In this document: piece by piece, positions 26,598 to 35,231 of the stretch
Numbering within the stretch: position 1 is the stretch's first letter
Layout: every line of letters begins with the position of its first letter
NCBI GenBank assembly: GCA_015060685.1
Contig: SUXZ01000005.1
Location: 108,753 to 172,752 of the forward strand
Length of the DNA stretch: 64,000 bases
Direction: 5' to 3'
DNA from: Mediterranea massiliensis
GTDB lineage: Bacteria > Bacteroidota > Bacteroidia > Bacteroidales > Bacteroidaceae
Notes under the pieces: model-generated
What the model was told of the DNA's origin: nothing
Databases searched by the model: none
Seen by the model: only the letters and a program-made list of their open reading frames with translations
Program-made: the position numbers and the translations under genes

Positions 26598-26628
26598 ACG
26601 GCCCACACCCTTGCGGGATGCAGGCCGT
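26598..26628 (-). terminator. Terminator of the ilv operon
   Basis: Arms ACGGCC (26598-26603) and GGCCGT (26623-26628) with an inner CCC-TTGC-GGG hairpin, followed on the minus strand by TTTTGGTTTTTT. It lies 24 bases past the ilvC stop and is a strong intrinsic terminator. Confidence 0.88.
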
Positions 26629-26652
26629 AAAAGTATCGTTTTCCGACGAAGA

Positions 26653-27696
26653 TTAGTTGTTTTCCGGACGAAGTTTGCGAACGGTAACAGCAGTTTGCCA
26701 CATTTCGCTTTCGCGCAATGCCTTCAACTCCTCTTCCAACTTTTCGCGATAGTCGGGTTGCGAGTTGCTATCGATAGAGATTTGAGCCTCGTTACCACAC
26801 TTCACGTTAGCATACAGCTTTTCAACTACCGGCTTGATAGCATCGTGGAAGGGGCCCATCCAGTCGAGCGCACCACGTTGAGCGGTAGTAGAGCAGTTGG
26901 CATACATCCAGTCCATACCATTCTTGGCGAAGAGCGGCATCAACGATTGTGTAAGTTCTTCTACAGTTTCGTTGAATGCTTCAGAAGGAGTATGTCCGTT
27001 TTCGCGCAACACTTCGTATTGAGCCAACAGCAAACCTTGGATAGCACCCATCAACGAGCCACGTTCGCCTGTCAAGTCGGAAGTAGCTTCGCGGATGAAG
27101 GTAGTTTCGAACAGGTAGCCCGAACCGATACCGATACCCAACGCAATTGTGCGGTCGAAAGCACGGCCGGTAGCATCTTGATAGATAGCGTATGATGAGT
27201 TCAATCCGCGTCCTTCGAGGAACATGGTACGAAGTGATGTACCCGAGCCTTTAGGAGCCACCATGATAACGTCGATATCTGTTGGAGGCACCACACCTGT
27301 GCGGTCGTTCCAAGTAATAGCAAATCCGTGTGAGAAGTAAAGTGCCTTACCCGGAGTAAGGTATTGCTTCAATGTAGGCCATACACTCATAACGGCTGCA
27401 TCCGATAGCAAGCACATCACGATAGTACCTTTTTGTGCAGCCTCTTCAATGCCGAACAATGTCTCGCCAGGTACCCAACCATCGGCAACGGCCTTGTCGT
27501 AAGTCTTGCCTTGACGTTGACCAACGATTACGTTGAAGCCATTATCACGCAAGTTGCATGCTTGGCCGGGGCCTTGTACGCCATAACCGATAACGGCAAT
27601 GGTTTCATCTTTCAAAATCTCACGAGCTTTCTCCAAGGGAAACTCTTCGCGTGTCATCACATTTTCGATAACACCACCAAAATTCAATTGTGCCAT
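26653..27696 (-). CDS. ilvC: Ketol-acid reductoisomerase
   Basis: A 347-residue class I-length enzyme that rearranges and reduces 2-acetolactate (or acetohydroxybutyrate) with NADPH. The N-terminal Rossmann motif is GYGVQGPGQACNLRDNG, the Mg-binding region includes VAPKGSGTSLR and ETTFIREATSDLTGERGSLMG with the acidic ligands, and the C-terminal knot domain follows. It is the last gene of the ilv operon and is followed by a strong terminator. AATTAAAAATT-type tandem repeats fill the 39-base gap to the thioesterase gene. Confidence 0.97.
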   Translation of the reverse strand: MAQLNFGGVIENVMTREEFPLEKAREILKDETIAVIGYGVQGPGQACNLRDNGFNVIVGQRQGKTYDKAVADGWVPGETLFGIEEAAQKGTIVMCLLSDAAVMSVWPTLKQYLTPGKALYFSHGFAITWNDRTGVVPPTDIDVIMVAPKGSGTSLRTMFLEGRGLNSSYAIYQDATGRAFDRTIALGIGIGSGYLFETTFIREATSDLTGERGSLMGAIQGLLLAQYEVLRENGHTPSEAFNETVEELTQSLMPLFAKNGMDWMYANCSTTAQRGALDWMGPFHDAIKPVVEKLYANVKCGNEAQISIDSNSQPDYREKLEEELKALRESEMWQTAVTVRKLRPENN

Positions 27697-27735
27697 AATT
27701 CGTTACGAATTAAAAATTATAAATTAAAAATTAAA

Positions 27736-28479
27736 CTATTTCAATACTATCTTGCTACGCACCGCCGCATCTTCGTTGTTGCGTCGCACCTCTACGTTGT
27801 ACTCACCCGGCGATACCTCATCCATATAGAGGTAAAGCTCGTCGCCGAAGTAGCATTCCGAGATGTAAGCCATTTCGAAGCGTCGTATCGGACGTTCCTT
27901 CAACAAATCCAGTGGGAATAGGTTCAAGATATGCTCAATGTATCGGATGCTATTCACATGTCCGTTGATGTCTATGTCGCAATACTTTGCCTTCACCACA
28001 TCGGCAGGTTGTTGCGCGCTAACCTTGATGCGCGACGGCTTTTCAATGGGGCAAGGTTCTTCCTGGCAGATATAATCGGCAATGCTTCCACCGTGTAGTG
28101 TAAGCAAGTCGGCCGGTTTTCTTGTCTGCATATCAATCATCGCCCACACCGAGCGTGCATACCCCACCTTTCGGCCATCCTTGTTTACGATGGCAAAGTT
28201 ACGGTCGGTAAACAGGCGATACACATTCTCCACCCATGTATTGATGGAAAACTCTTCGTATCGCAAAGGTATCTCTTCCAACTCGATAGCCAGTCGGGAA
28301 AGCACCCAGGTATAATCGTGTTCGTTCAACGTGGCGATGCCGAATCCCCTGTCGGCGGCATGGAAACCGGCGCAATTCAGCAGGTGGTTGCCCAGGATGC
28401 CCATTGTCAGTCGCCCGGCACAATCCACATGAAAAGGCTCGGCCACGAAGTTGTAAGTTCCTATCTTATTGTCAGTCAT
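27736..28479 (-). CDS. Acyl-ACP thioesterase
   Basis: A 247-residue FatA/FatB-like double-hotdog thioesterase, which releases fatty acids from acyl carrier protein. The first hotdog includes IATLNEHDYTWVLSRLAIEL, then SINTWVENVYRLFTDRNFAIV; the second contains YCDIDINGHVNSIRYIEHIL, the Asn-His catalytic-type motif of this family. It is embedded between ilvH (8-base overlap) and ilvC, so it is expressed with branched-chain amino acid synthesis. A link to branched-chain acyl groups, which Bacteroides make from these precursors, is plausible but not shown. Confidence 0.92.
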   Translation of the reverse strand: MTDNKIGTYNFVAEPFHVDCAGRLTMGILGNHLLNCAGFHAADRGFGIATLNEHDYTWVLSRLAIELEEIPLRYEEFSINTWVENVYRLFTDRNFAIVNKDGRKVGYARSVWAMIDMQTRKPADLLTLHGGSIADYICQEEPCPIEKPSRIKVSAQQPADVVKAKYCDIDINGHVNSIRYIEHILNLFPLDLLKERPIRRFEMAYISECYFGDELYLYMDEVSPGEYNVEVRRNNEDAAVRSKIVLK

Positions 28480-29035
28480 TCAGTTCCAGTTTTTGTTTTC
28501 TATATTTTTCTTCCCTGTATTCCAGGAATTCGCTCACCCGTTCGTTGTTGCTCTTCGTAATGGCCACACGTCCCGAGCGCACAAACTGAAGCACACAATT
28601 CAGTTCGTTCAACTCTTCGTAAAGCCCGGTAATGTCTTCGCTCATGCCATTCTTCTCCACGATGCAATACACCGGGTTCACCTCTACGATGCGTGCATTG
28701 TGTCGGCGGATAACCTTCGATGCCATGGGGTTTGATTGAAACTCGGGTGTAGATAGCTTGTACAGGGCTATTTCGTGCTGATAAATCTCCTCGTCCACAA
28801 AATAGTTGGCTTTCAGCACATCGATTTTCTTTTCTATTTGCTTCACCACCTTCTCGATGACATCTTGCGTAGCCCATGCGGTGATGGTATATTTATGCAC
28901 CCCTTTGATGGACGATGCCGATACGTTCAAGCTCTCGATATTGATTTGTCGGCGGGTAAAAACGGCGGTTACCTGGTTCAGCAAACCGGCAATATTCTCC
29001 GAATGAACAATGATTGTGTATAGTTTCTTCTCCAT
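28472..29035 (-). CDS. ilvH: Acetolactate synthase small (regulatory) subunit
   Basis: A 187-residue ACT-domain protein (MEKKLYTIIVHSENIAGLLNQ; then a C-terminal alpha/beta domain). It confers valine feedback inhibition on the IlvB catalytic subunit. The ATG at 29035 is preferred, two bases after the ilvB stop; an alternative ATG at 29044 overlaps ilvB by seven bases. It overlaps the thioesterase start by eight bases. Confidence 0.95.
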   Translation of the reverse strand: MEKKLYTIIVHSENIAGLLNQVTAVFTRRQINIESLNVSASSIKGVHKYTITAWATQDVIEKVVKQIEKKIDVLKANYFVDEEIYQHEIALYKLSTPEFQSNPMASKVIRRHNARIVEVNPVYCIVEKNGMSEDITGLYEELNELNCVLQFVRSGRVAITKSNNERVSEFLEYREEKYRKQKLELND

Positions 29036-29037
29036 AA

Positions 29038-30735
29038 TCAGCATTCAAGTAGCATTTGGTTAACCGAGCCACCCGGAGGTGTCATCGGCAATACATTTCC
29101 TTCTTCCATGATGCAGGCCTCCAACAAGAAAGGACCGTCGGTAGCAAGCATCTCGTTGATGGCATCGGCCAGTTCTTCGCGCTTCATTACGCGGCGCGAG
29201 GGAATGTTATAGGCAGCTGCAATCTGCATATAGTCGGGATTCATCATGGGTGTAAACGAATAGCGACGGCCAAAGAACATCGCTTGCCATTGTCTCACGT
29301 TGCCCAAGTAGTTGTTGTTCAGCAAAATCATCTTCACCGGTGCCTGTTGCTCCATGATGGTGCCAAACTCCTGTATGTTCATCTGCAAACCACCGTCGCC
29401 CATAAAGACGCACACGGTACGGTCGGGACGTCCGAAGGTGGCACCGATAGCTGCCGGCAATCCAAATCCCATGGTGCCCAATCCGCCCGAGGTAACGATG
29501 CTCCGTTCCTTGCTGAACTTGAAGTAGCGTGCCGACATCATTTGGTTCTGTCCCACGTCGGTCACCAGGATAGCTTCGTTGCGTGTGGCCTCGCTCACGG
29601 CGCGCACCACCTCGCCCATACTCAGTTCTTCGGTTGCAGGATGCAGTTCCACATCTATCACACGCTCCTTCTCCTGTTGTTCGTAGCTGCCGAAGCTCTC
29701 CACCCACTCCTTGTGGGTAGCCGGTTTCAGCAGTTCGGTTACGGCGGCCAGTGTCTCCTTGCAATCGCCCAGCACAGCCAGGTCGGTCTTCACGTTCTTG
29801 TCAATCTCGGCCGGATCGATATCAAAATGTATGATTTTAGCCTGCTTGGCATAGGTAGCCAAGTTGCCCGTTACACGGTCGTCGAAGCGCATACCCACGG
29901 CAATCAGCACGTCACACTCGTTTGTCTTCACGTTTGGCCCCAGGTTGCCGTGCATGCCCAGCATCCCCATGTTCAGCGGATGGTCGGTAGGCAATGCCGA
30001 CAGTCCCAGCAAGGTGCGTCCTGCAGGCAGCTCTGCCTTTTCGATAAACGCTTTCAGTTCGTTTTGCGCGTTGCCCAGTTCCACACCCTGTCCTACCAGC
30101 ACCAGCGGACGCTCGGCATTGTTTATCATCTGTGCCGCCTGTTCAATGGCTGTTCTGTCCACTTCGGGCACGGGCATGTAGCTGCGGATAAAGTCCATCT
30201 TTGCCGGTGCATACTCCACCTTCTCCACCTGTGCGTTCTTGGCAAAGTCCAGCACTACCGGGCCCGGTCGTCCGCTTTTGGCAATATAGAAAGCCTTTGC
30301 CACCGCCATGGCCACGTCCTCGGCCCTTCTTATCTGATAGCTCCACTTCGTGATGGGTTGTGTGATGCCCACGAGGTCAACCTCCTGAAAGGCGTCGGTG
30401 CCCAGGAAGCCGGTGCCCACCTGTCCGGCAATCACCACGATGGGCGTACTGTCTATCATGGCATCGGCAATGCCGGTAATGGTATTGGTTGCTCCCGGTC
30501 CACTTGTCACCAGGCACACCCCCACTTCGCCCGACACACGGGCAAAACCTTGTGCGGCGTGTGTGGCGCCCTGTTCGTGGCGCACCAGTATATGGTTCAA
30601 TCTATCACGATGGTCGTATAGCGCATCAAACACCGGCATAATACTTCCGCCGGGGTATCCGAAGAGTGTTTTCACGCCTTCGTGCTCTAACGAGCGCATC
30701 AATGCTTCTGCACCTGTTATCATATTGTCAGTCAT
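29038..30735 (-). CDS. ilvB: Acetolactate synthase large (catalytic) subunit
   Basis: A 565-residue ThDP enzyme that joins two pyruvates into acetolactate or pyruvate with 2-oxobutyrate. The catalytic Glu lies in VRHEQGATHAAQGFAR, the FAD/central domain follows, and the ThDP motif is FMGDGGLQMNIQEFGT through NNNYLGNVRQWQ. Second gene of the ilv operon; the 64-base gap after ilvD contains tandem CTACTTGA repeats (30765-30799). Confidence 0.97.
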   Translation of the reverse strand: MTDNMITGAEALMRSLEHEGVKTLFGYPGGSIMPVFDALYDHRDRLNHILVRHEQGATHAAQGFARVSGEVGVCLVTSGPGATNTITGIADAMIDSTPIVVIAGQVGTGFLGTDAFQEVDLVGITQPITKWSYQIRRAEDVAMAVAKAFYIAKSGRPGPVVLDFAKNAQVEKVEYAPAKMDFIRSYMPVPEVDRTAIEQAAQMINNAERPLVLVGQGVELGNAQNELKAFIEKAELPAGRTLLGLSALPTDHPLNMGMLGMHGNLGPNVKTNECDVLIAVGMRFDDRVTGNLATYAKQAKIIHFDIDPAEIDKNVKTDLAVLGDCKETLAAVTELLKPATHKEWVESFGSYEQQEKERVIDVELHPATEELSMGEVVRAVSEATRNEAILVTDVGQNQMMSARYFKFSKERSIVTSGGLGTMGFGLPAAIGATFGRPDRTVCVFMGDGGLQMNIQEFGTIMEQQAPVKMILLNNNYLGNVRQWQAMFFGRRYSFTPMMNPDYMQIAAAYNIPSRRVMKREELADAINEMLATDGPFLLEACIMEEGNVLPMTPPGGSVNQMLLEC

Positions 30736-30799
30736 ATTATTCTGTTCTCTATGCCCCGTACATTTCTACTTGACTACTTGACTACTCACTACTTGACTA

Positions 30800-32602
30800 C
30801 TATTCAATAATCCTCACTCCCCCTTTATCCGCCGAGCTGACGCTTTGTGCGTATGCCCGTAACGATTTGCTCACCACGCGGTTGCGTTTCAGCGGTTGCA
30901 TGGGTCGTGCCGCCAGTTCTTCGTCGCTCAGCTTCACGTTGATGCTACGGTTGGGGATATCTATCTCGATGATGTCGCCATCCACCAGCTTGCCGATGTT
31001 TCCTCCGGCAGCCGCTTCGGGCGAGATGTGTCCGATGCTCAATCCCGACGTACCGCCTGAGAAGCGTCCGTCGGTAATCAGTGCGCACTCCTTACCCATG
31101 TGCATACTCTTGATGTAAGAGGTTGGATAAAGCATCTCCTGCATGCCCGGTCCGCCTTTCGGTCCTTCGTGGGTAATCACCACCACGTCGCCCTTCTGCA
31201 CCTTTCCGCCCAGGATGCCTTCACACGCATCCTCTTGCGAGTCGAACACCTTGGCCGGTCCCGAGAACTTCCAGATGCTTTCGTCCACACCCGCCGTCTT
31301 CACCACGCAACCATCTTGCGCAATGTTTCCGAAGAGCACGGCCAAACCGCCATCCTTGGTGTAGGCATGCTCCAACGAGCGGATACAACCCTCGGCGCGG
31401 TCGGTGTCCAGACTTGGCCAGGTACAGCTTTGTGCACCCAATTTGTTGCAGAACACGTCGGCCGGTGCGGTGCCATAGATGCGTGCCGCCTCGTCGTCTA
31501 TCTTGTCTTTGGTGATGTCATATCTGTCGATGTCTTCGCCCAGTGTTGCGCCATCCACGCGCTTGCACTCCAGATGCAGCAATCCGCCCTTGGCCAGCTC
31601 TGCCAGGATGCCCAGTATGCCTCCGGCGCGTCCGCAATCCTCCACGCTATACTTGGTGGTGTTGGGTGCCAGCTTGCACAGGCAAGGCACCTTGCGGCTC
31701 AGTTCGTTGATGTCGTTCATGGTGAACTCCGTCTCCGCCTCTTGCGCCACTGCCAGCAGGTGCAGGATGGTGTTGGTGCTACCGCCCATGGCGATGTCCA
31801 GCGTCATGGCGTTCAGGAAGGCCTCGCGTGTGGCGATGCTACGCGGCAGCACACTCTCGTCGCCCTCTTCGTAATAGGCCAATGCGTTCTTCACAACCTG
31901 TCGTGCCGCCTGTTTCATCAGCTCCACGCGGTTGGCGTGTGTAGCCAGTATGGTTCCGTTGCCCGGCAGCGAAAGTCCGATGGCTTCGGTGAGCGAGTTC
32001 ATCGAGTTGGCGGTAAACATGCCCGAGCAGCATCCGCAACCCGGACAGGCACGGTTTTCAATCTCGGCCAGTTCGTCATCGCTCACGCTTTTGTCGGCAC
32101 CCTTTACCATGGCGGCAATCAGGTCGAGCTTTTCGCCCCGCCACTTGCCTGCCTCCATCGGTCCGCCCGATACAAACACGGCGGGTATGTTCAGGCGCAT
32201 GGCGGCCATCATCATGCCCGGTGTAATCTTGTCGCAGTTCGAGATGCAAATCATGGCATCTGCCTTGTGGGCGTTCACCATATACTCCACCGAGTCGGCA
32301 ATGATGTCGCGGCTGGGCAGCGAGTACAGCATGCCGTCGTGTCCCATGGCGATACCGTCGTCTATGGCAATGGTGTTGAATTCGGCGGCATAGCACCCCA
32401 TCTTCTCTATTTCGGCTTTCACTATCTGTCCTGCTTCGTGCAGATGGGTATGTCCCGGCACAAACTGTGTAAACGAGTTCACGATGGCAATGATGGGCTT
32501 TCCAAACTGCTCGCGTTTCATGCCATTGGCCACCCACAGGGCTCTTGCTCCTGCCATTCTACGGCCTTCGGTGCATACTGCACTACGTAACGCATGTTTC
32601 AT
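30800..32602 (-). CDS. ilvD: Dihydroxy-acid dehydratase
   Basis: A 600-residue Fe-S enzyme that dehydrates 2,3-dihydroxy acids to 2-keto acids for valine, leucine and isoleucine. Cluster ligands are visible in [15 protein letters not shown] and [18 protein letters not shown], and the C-terminal [16 protein letters not shown] motif is intact. The start at 32602 ([13 protein letters not shown]) is chosen; an upstream frame runs into the terminator of the leader. First structural gene of the operon, preceded by promoter, leader peptide and attenuator. Confidence 0.97.
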   Translation of the reverse strand: MKHALRSAVCTEGRRMAGARALWVANGMKREQFGKPIIAIVNSFTQFVPGHTHLHEAGQIVKAEIEKMGCYAAEFNTIAIDDGIAMGHDGMLYSLPSRDIIADSVEYMVNAHKADAMICISNCDKITPGMMMAAMRLNIPAVFVSGGPMEAGKWRGEKLDLIAAMVKGADKSVSDDELAEIENRACPGCGCCSGMFTANSMNSLTEAIGLSLPGNGTILATHANRVELMKQAARQVVKNALAYYEEGDESVLPRSIATREAFLNAMTLDIAMGGSTNTILHLLAVAQEAETEFTMNDINELSRKVPCLCKLAPNTTKYSVEDCGRAGGILGILAELAKGGLLHLECKRVDGATLGEDIDRYDITKDKIDDEAARIYGTAPADVFCNKLGAQSCTWPSLDTDRAEGCIRSLEHAYTKDGGLAVLFGNIAQDGCVVKTAGVDESIWKFSGPAKVFDSQEDACEGILGGKVQKGDVVVITHEGPKGGPGMQEMLYPTSYIKSMHMGKECALITDGRFSGGTSGLSIGHISPEAAAGGNIGKLVDGDIIEIDIPNRSINVKLSDEELAARPMQPLKRNRVVSKSLRAYAQSVSSADKGGVRIIE

Positions 32603-32630
32603 ATCACTCTGTTCTTTTATATAAATCAAA

Positions 32631-32657
32631 AGCCTCTCTTAACAAGTAAGAAAGGCT
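32631..32657 (-). terminator. ilv attenuator terminator hairpin
   Basis: On the minus strand AGCCTTTCTTA pairs with TAAGAGAGGCT (one T-G pair) around a five-base loop and is followed by TTTTGATTTAT. It lies between the leader peptide stop (32703) and the ilvD start (32602), where a regulated terminator would be. An alternative antiterminator pairing was not worked out. Confidence 0.8.
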
Positions 32658-32702
32658 CATATACCATATTATAATGTACACACATACACATACAAACCTT
32701 TC

Positions 32703-32786
32703 TCACATTCTCGCCTCCACGACCACGACGCGAATAATGTGCAAGACTGATAGGTTAATGTTGTTATGTAGCATCATGTTTACCAT
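32703..32786 (-). CDS. ilv operon leader peptide
   Basis: A 27-codon frame just after the promoter. It begins MVNMM, has two Leu-containing stretches (NLSVLH), then HIIRVVVVEARM and a TGA stop: two Ile, four consecutive Val, one further Val and three Leu, the three products of the downstream pathway. It is followed after 45 bases by the terminator hairpin at 32631-32657. This is the arrangement of classical amino-acid attenuators such as enterobacterial ilv operons. It is too short to be noticed by ordinary gene calling. Confidence 0.85.
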   Translation of the reverse strand: MVNMMLHNNINLSVLHIIRVVVVEARM

Positions 32787-32803
32787 TTTGTTATAAAGTG
32801 CTG

Positions 32804-32834
32804 CAAAGGTAAGCACTTTTTTAATATCAGCAAA
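32804..32834 (-). promoter_or_regulatory. Consensus sigma-ABfr promoter of the ilv operon
   Basis: On the minus strand TTTG (32834-32831), a 19-base spacer, and TACCTTTG (32811-32804) match the Bacteroides -33/-7 consensus fully. Transcription would start near 32798, just before the leader peptide ATG at 32786. Confidence 0.88.
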
Positions 32835-32934
32835 CAATTTGATGATTTTTTCACCGATAAACTTAAAAAAAGCGAGAAAATAAATAACGATGCTAATAAA
32901 TTAACACATTACATCTTATTCAAAAATAAATTCG

Positions 32935-32942
32935 TACCTTTG
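32935..32942 (+). promoter_or_regulatory. -7 promoter box of slyD
   Basis: TACCTTTG, exact consensus. The short leader that follows consists of three tandem CTCATAA units (32947-32968) directly before the ATG at 32973. Confidence 0.7.
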
Positions 32943-32972
32943 CGCACTCATAACTCATAACTCATAACTCTT

Positions 32973-33551
32973 ATGGAACATAAGTACATCACCGTAGCCT
33001 ACAAGCTATACACCATCGAAGGTGGCGAACGCGACTTTGCCGAAGAGGCACCCGCCAACCACCCCTTCCAGTTCATCTCCGGTTTAGGGCTCACCCTCGA
33101 CTCGTTCGAAGAGCAGGTGCGCGACCTGAACAAGGGCGATAAGTTCGACTTCACCATCCCCTGCGCCGAAGCCTATGGCGACTACGACGACGAACACGTG
33201 TTCGACCTGCCGAAGCACATCTTCGAGATAGAGGGCAAGTTCGATGCCGAGCGCGTGGTGCCCGGTGCCGTCATCCCCTTGATGACCGCCGAAGGCCAAC
33301 GTATTAACGGTAGCGTGGTAGAGGTAAAGGCCGATGCCGTAGTGATGGACATGAACCACCCCATGGCAGGTTGCGACCTCAACTTCGTGGGCGAAATCGT
33401 AGAGAGCCGTCCGGCTACCAACGAAGAACTGGCCGAAATGGCACGCTACATGAGCGGCGGCGGATGCAGCTGCGGATGCGACAGCTGTGGCGGCGGATGT
33501 GGCGACCACGACCACGGATGCGGCGGCGGTTGCTGTGGCGATTGCCAATAA
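32973..33551 (+). CDS. slyD: SlyD-type FKBP peptidyl-prolyl isomerase
   Basis: A 192-residue cytoplasmic isomerase and metallochaperone. The FKBP fold contains the insert-in-flap domain (residues about 70-125), the core motif FQFISGLGLTLDSFE and YGDYDDEHVFDLPKHIF. The tail after residue 162 is almost pure Gly, Cys and His (nine Cys and two His within 31 residues, in CSCGC, CGGGCGDHDHGC and CCGDC), as in SlyD proteins that supply nickel to hydrogenase or handle other metals. Monocistronic with its own promoter and terminator. Confidence 0.95.
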   Translation: MEHKYITVAYKLYTIEGGERDFAEEAPANHPFQFISGLGLTLDSFEEQVRDLNKGDKFDFTIPCAEAYGDYDDEHVFDLPKHIFEIEGKFDAERVVPGAVIPLMTAEGQRINGSVVEVKADAVVMDMNHPMAGCDLNFVGEIVESRPATNEELAEMARYMSGGGCSCGCDSCGGGCGDHDHGCGGGCCGDCQ

Positions 33552-33572
33552 CTGCACCACGCATACATAAAA

Positions 33573-33603
33573 AAAGGGTTATGTTCCGACGACATAACCC
33601 TTT
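33573..33603 (+). terminator. Terminator of slyD
   Basis: AAAGGGTTATG (33573-33583) and CATAACCCTTT (33593-33603) form a perfect 11-base stem followed by CTTTGTTTATAC. It lies 22 bases past the stop. Confidence 0.88.
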
Positions 33604-33678
33604 CTTTGTTTATACATATTGTATTAAAGAATTACCATTTTTACTCCATTCCTTATAAAAAGCCTCACTGAACAAATA

Positions 33679-33742
33679 TTTTTTCCTCGTGAGAGAAATA
33701 ATTTTTTCTCGTGAGGGCTATATATCTCCCTCACGAGGAAAA
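33679..33742. repeat. Three-unit palindrome array, exact 22-bp spacing
   Basis: Dyads with core CTCGTGAG or its complement CTCACGAG, inside T-rich left and A-rich right arms, have centres at 33689.5, 33711.5 and 33733.5. The DNA between slyD and the cyuA-like gene (33604-33808) otherwise holds nothing recognisable. The same core and spacing recur at 59119-59181. Confidence 0.85.
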
Positions 33743-33808
33743 TTTCATAGAGGTATTTCACGAACAACAAATTAAATGTTCAAAAAAAATAACCACAAAA
33801 GAGATGCA

Positions 33809-35089
33809 TTACTTGGATGTCATGATATCCAGCACAAGGTTGTCGGTTTCGTTCATGCCGCACGAGCCGATCTTGGTGAGGTTGCGAATGCTTTGATCTA
33901 CATCGGCATCGATGATGCCCTCGACCGAGGTGACACAACGGCCGTTCATAGCCATAACGGCGGAGAGGACGGCGGTGGATACACCGGTGGTGACCTTCAA
34001 CGCGCAGCTGGGCTTGGCACCGTCGCAAATCATGCCGGTGAGGTTGGCTATCATGTTTTGTACGGCAAAGCTGACTTCTTGGTATTCTCCACCCATCAGC
34101 CAGGTGATGCCGCACGATGAGCCAGTGGCGGCTACTACGCATCCGCACAAAGCGGAGAGGCGACCAAGGCTTTCCTTGATGTAGATAACGGTGAGGTGGC
34201 TGAGCATAAGGGCGCGGATGAGCTGCTCTTCGCTCTTGCCGTTTTCTTCGGCATAGATGACTACGGGCATGGTGGCTGAGATGCCTTGGTTGCCGCTGCC
34301 GGAGTTACTCATAACGGGGATGATGGCACCGGCCATGCGTGCATCGCAAGCGCCCGAGGTGTAGGCCAGGATGTGCGAGAAAAGTGTGTCGCCCATCACA
34401 TCTTTCACCTTTCCGTCGCCAAAGAGGCGGCCCAATCCGTGTCCGTAATCGCCGCGGAAGGATTGTTCGGCGGCAGCCTTGTTCAGGCGGGCGGTGTCGA
34501 GGATGAAGCGTATCTCGTCGAGGGGGGCGGTGGTGGCAAACTGGTACACCTTCTGCAGGCTGAGCCGGATGCTCTCCTGCTCTTCCTCTTGTGTGGTGGG
34601 CTGGCGTTTGTCGAGCAGCACCTGGCTATCTTTCTCGATGAAGACGACGTTGGTATGGCCGCCGGCTATCACTACGGTGGCCTGCTGCTCATCGGCTTGG
34701 CAAGCGACTTCGATGTAGAGTTTCTCGGCGGTGTCGCTCTTCAACGCTATCTGGATGCGTTTCTCGGCAATGTATTGCTTGCCTCTCTGCACGGCCTCGG
34801 GGGTGGTGTCTTTCAGCACCTCCAACTGGTATTCGGCTTTTCCTACCAATGCGCCCAGGGCGATGGCGATGGGCAGTCCTACCATGCCGGTGCCGGGTAT
34901 TCCTACACCCATGGCATTCTTCAGGATGTTTGCACTGAGCTTCACCGAAATCTGTTCGGGCTGCTTGCCCAGCACTTCGGTGGCCTTGGCCACGCACAGG
35001 GCTACGGCTATCGGCTCGGTACAACCGATGGCGGGTACCACCTCGCGCTTGATAAGGGCTATTATCTGTTTTCTTTCTTCTGCGTTCAT
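33809..35089 (-). CDS. L-cysteine desulfidase family protein (CyuA/UPF0597, serine dehydratase alpha-like)
   Basis: A 427-residue protein. The start MNAEERKQIIALIKREV at 35089 follows a consensus promoter; longer frames upstream cross that promoter. Family marks are AIGCTEPIAVALCVAKA, ANILKNAMGVGIPGTGM, PVMSNSGSGNQGISATMPVV, and cysteines in ALCGCVVAATGSSCGI and MICDGAKPSCALK likely to hold a 4Fe-4S cluster. Homologues degrade L-cysteine to pyruvate, ammonia and sulfide; others were named as serine dehydratase alpha subunit-like. Stand-alone gene. Confidence 0.88.
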   Translation of the reverse strand: MNAEERKQIIALIKREVVPAIGCTEPIAVALCVAKATEVLGKQPEQISVKLSANILKNAMGVGIPGTGMVGLPIAIALGALVGKAEYQLEVLKDTTPEAVQRGKQYIAEKRIQIALKSDTAEKLYIEVACQADEQQATVVIAGGHTNVVFIEKDSQVLLDKRQPTTQEEEQESIRLSLQKVYQFATTAPLDEIRFILDTARLNKAAAEQSFRGDYGHGLGRLFGDGKVKDVMGDTLFSHILAYTSGACDARMAGAIIPVMSNSGSGNQGISATMPVVIYAEENGKSEEQLIRALMLSHLTVIYIKESLGRLSALCGCVVAATGSSCGITWLMGGEYQEVSFAVQNMIANLTGMICDGAKPSCALKVTTGVSTAVLSAVMAMNGRCVTSVEGIIDADVDQSIRNLTKIGSCGMNETDNLVLDIMTSK

Positions 35090-35112
35090 TGTGTTATTAA
35101 GGTTTATTGGCA

Positions 35113-35120
35113 CAAAGATA
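35113..35120 (-). promoter_or_regulatory. -7 promoter box of the cyuA-like gene
   Basis: TATCTTTG on the minus strand, exact consensus, 23 bases before the ATG at 35089. Confidence 0.65.
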
Positions 35121-35191
35121 CAGTTTCTCATTGGAATAACTAACAAAAACGAATTAATTTGAACATTTCCAATTTTAACAAAAAAAGTATT

Positions 35192-35199
35192 TATCTTTG
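35192..35199 (+). promoter_or_regulatory. -7 promoter box of the DinD/BRO-like gene
   Basis: TATCTTTG, exact consensus, 32 bases before the ATG at 35232. It is divergent from the cyuA-like promoter 70 bases away. Confidence 0.65.
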
Positions 35200-35231
35200 C
35201 ATCAATATAACATCTAAAACAACAAGATTGT

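Noticed and set aside
29056..30621. A 521-codon open frame on the plus strand opposite ilvB.
   Set aside because: Same cause: antisense shadow of a strongly biased gene, with no recognisable motif.
31100..32590. A 496-codon open frame on the plus strand opposite ilvD.
   Set aside because: It is the mirror of a highly biased GC-rich gene; the product is rich in His, Cys and Gln with no domain, and ilvD is certain.
33679..33742. Palindrome array considered as a CRISPR array.
   Set aside because: The units are 22-bp palindromes with no unique spacers between them and no cas genes are present.
33679..33742. Palindrome array considered as terminators for slyD or the cyuA-like gene.
   Set aside because: slyD already has a strong terminator at 33573-33603, and exact 22-bp phasing of three units is not needed for termination. 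A secondary termination role is still possible.
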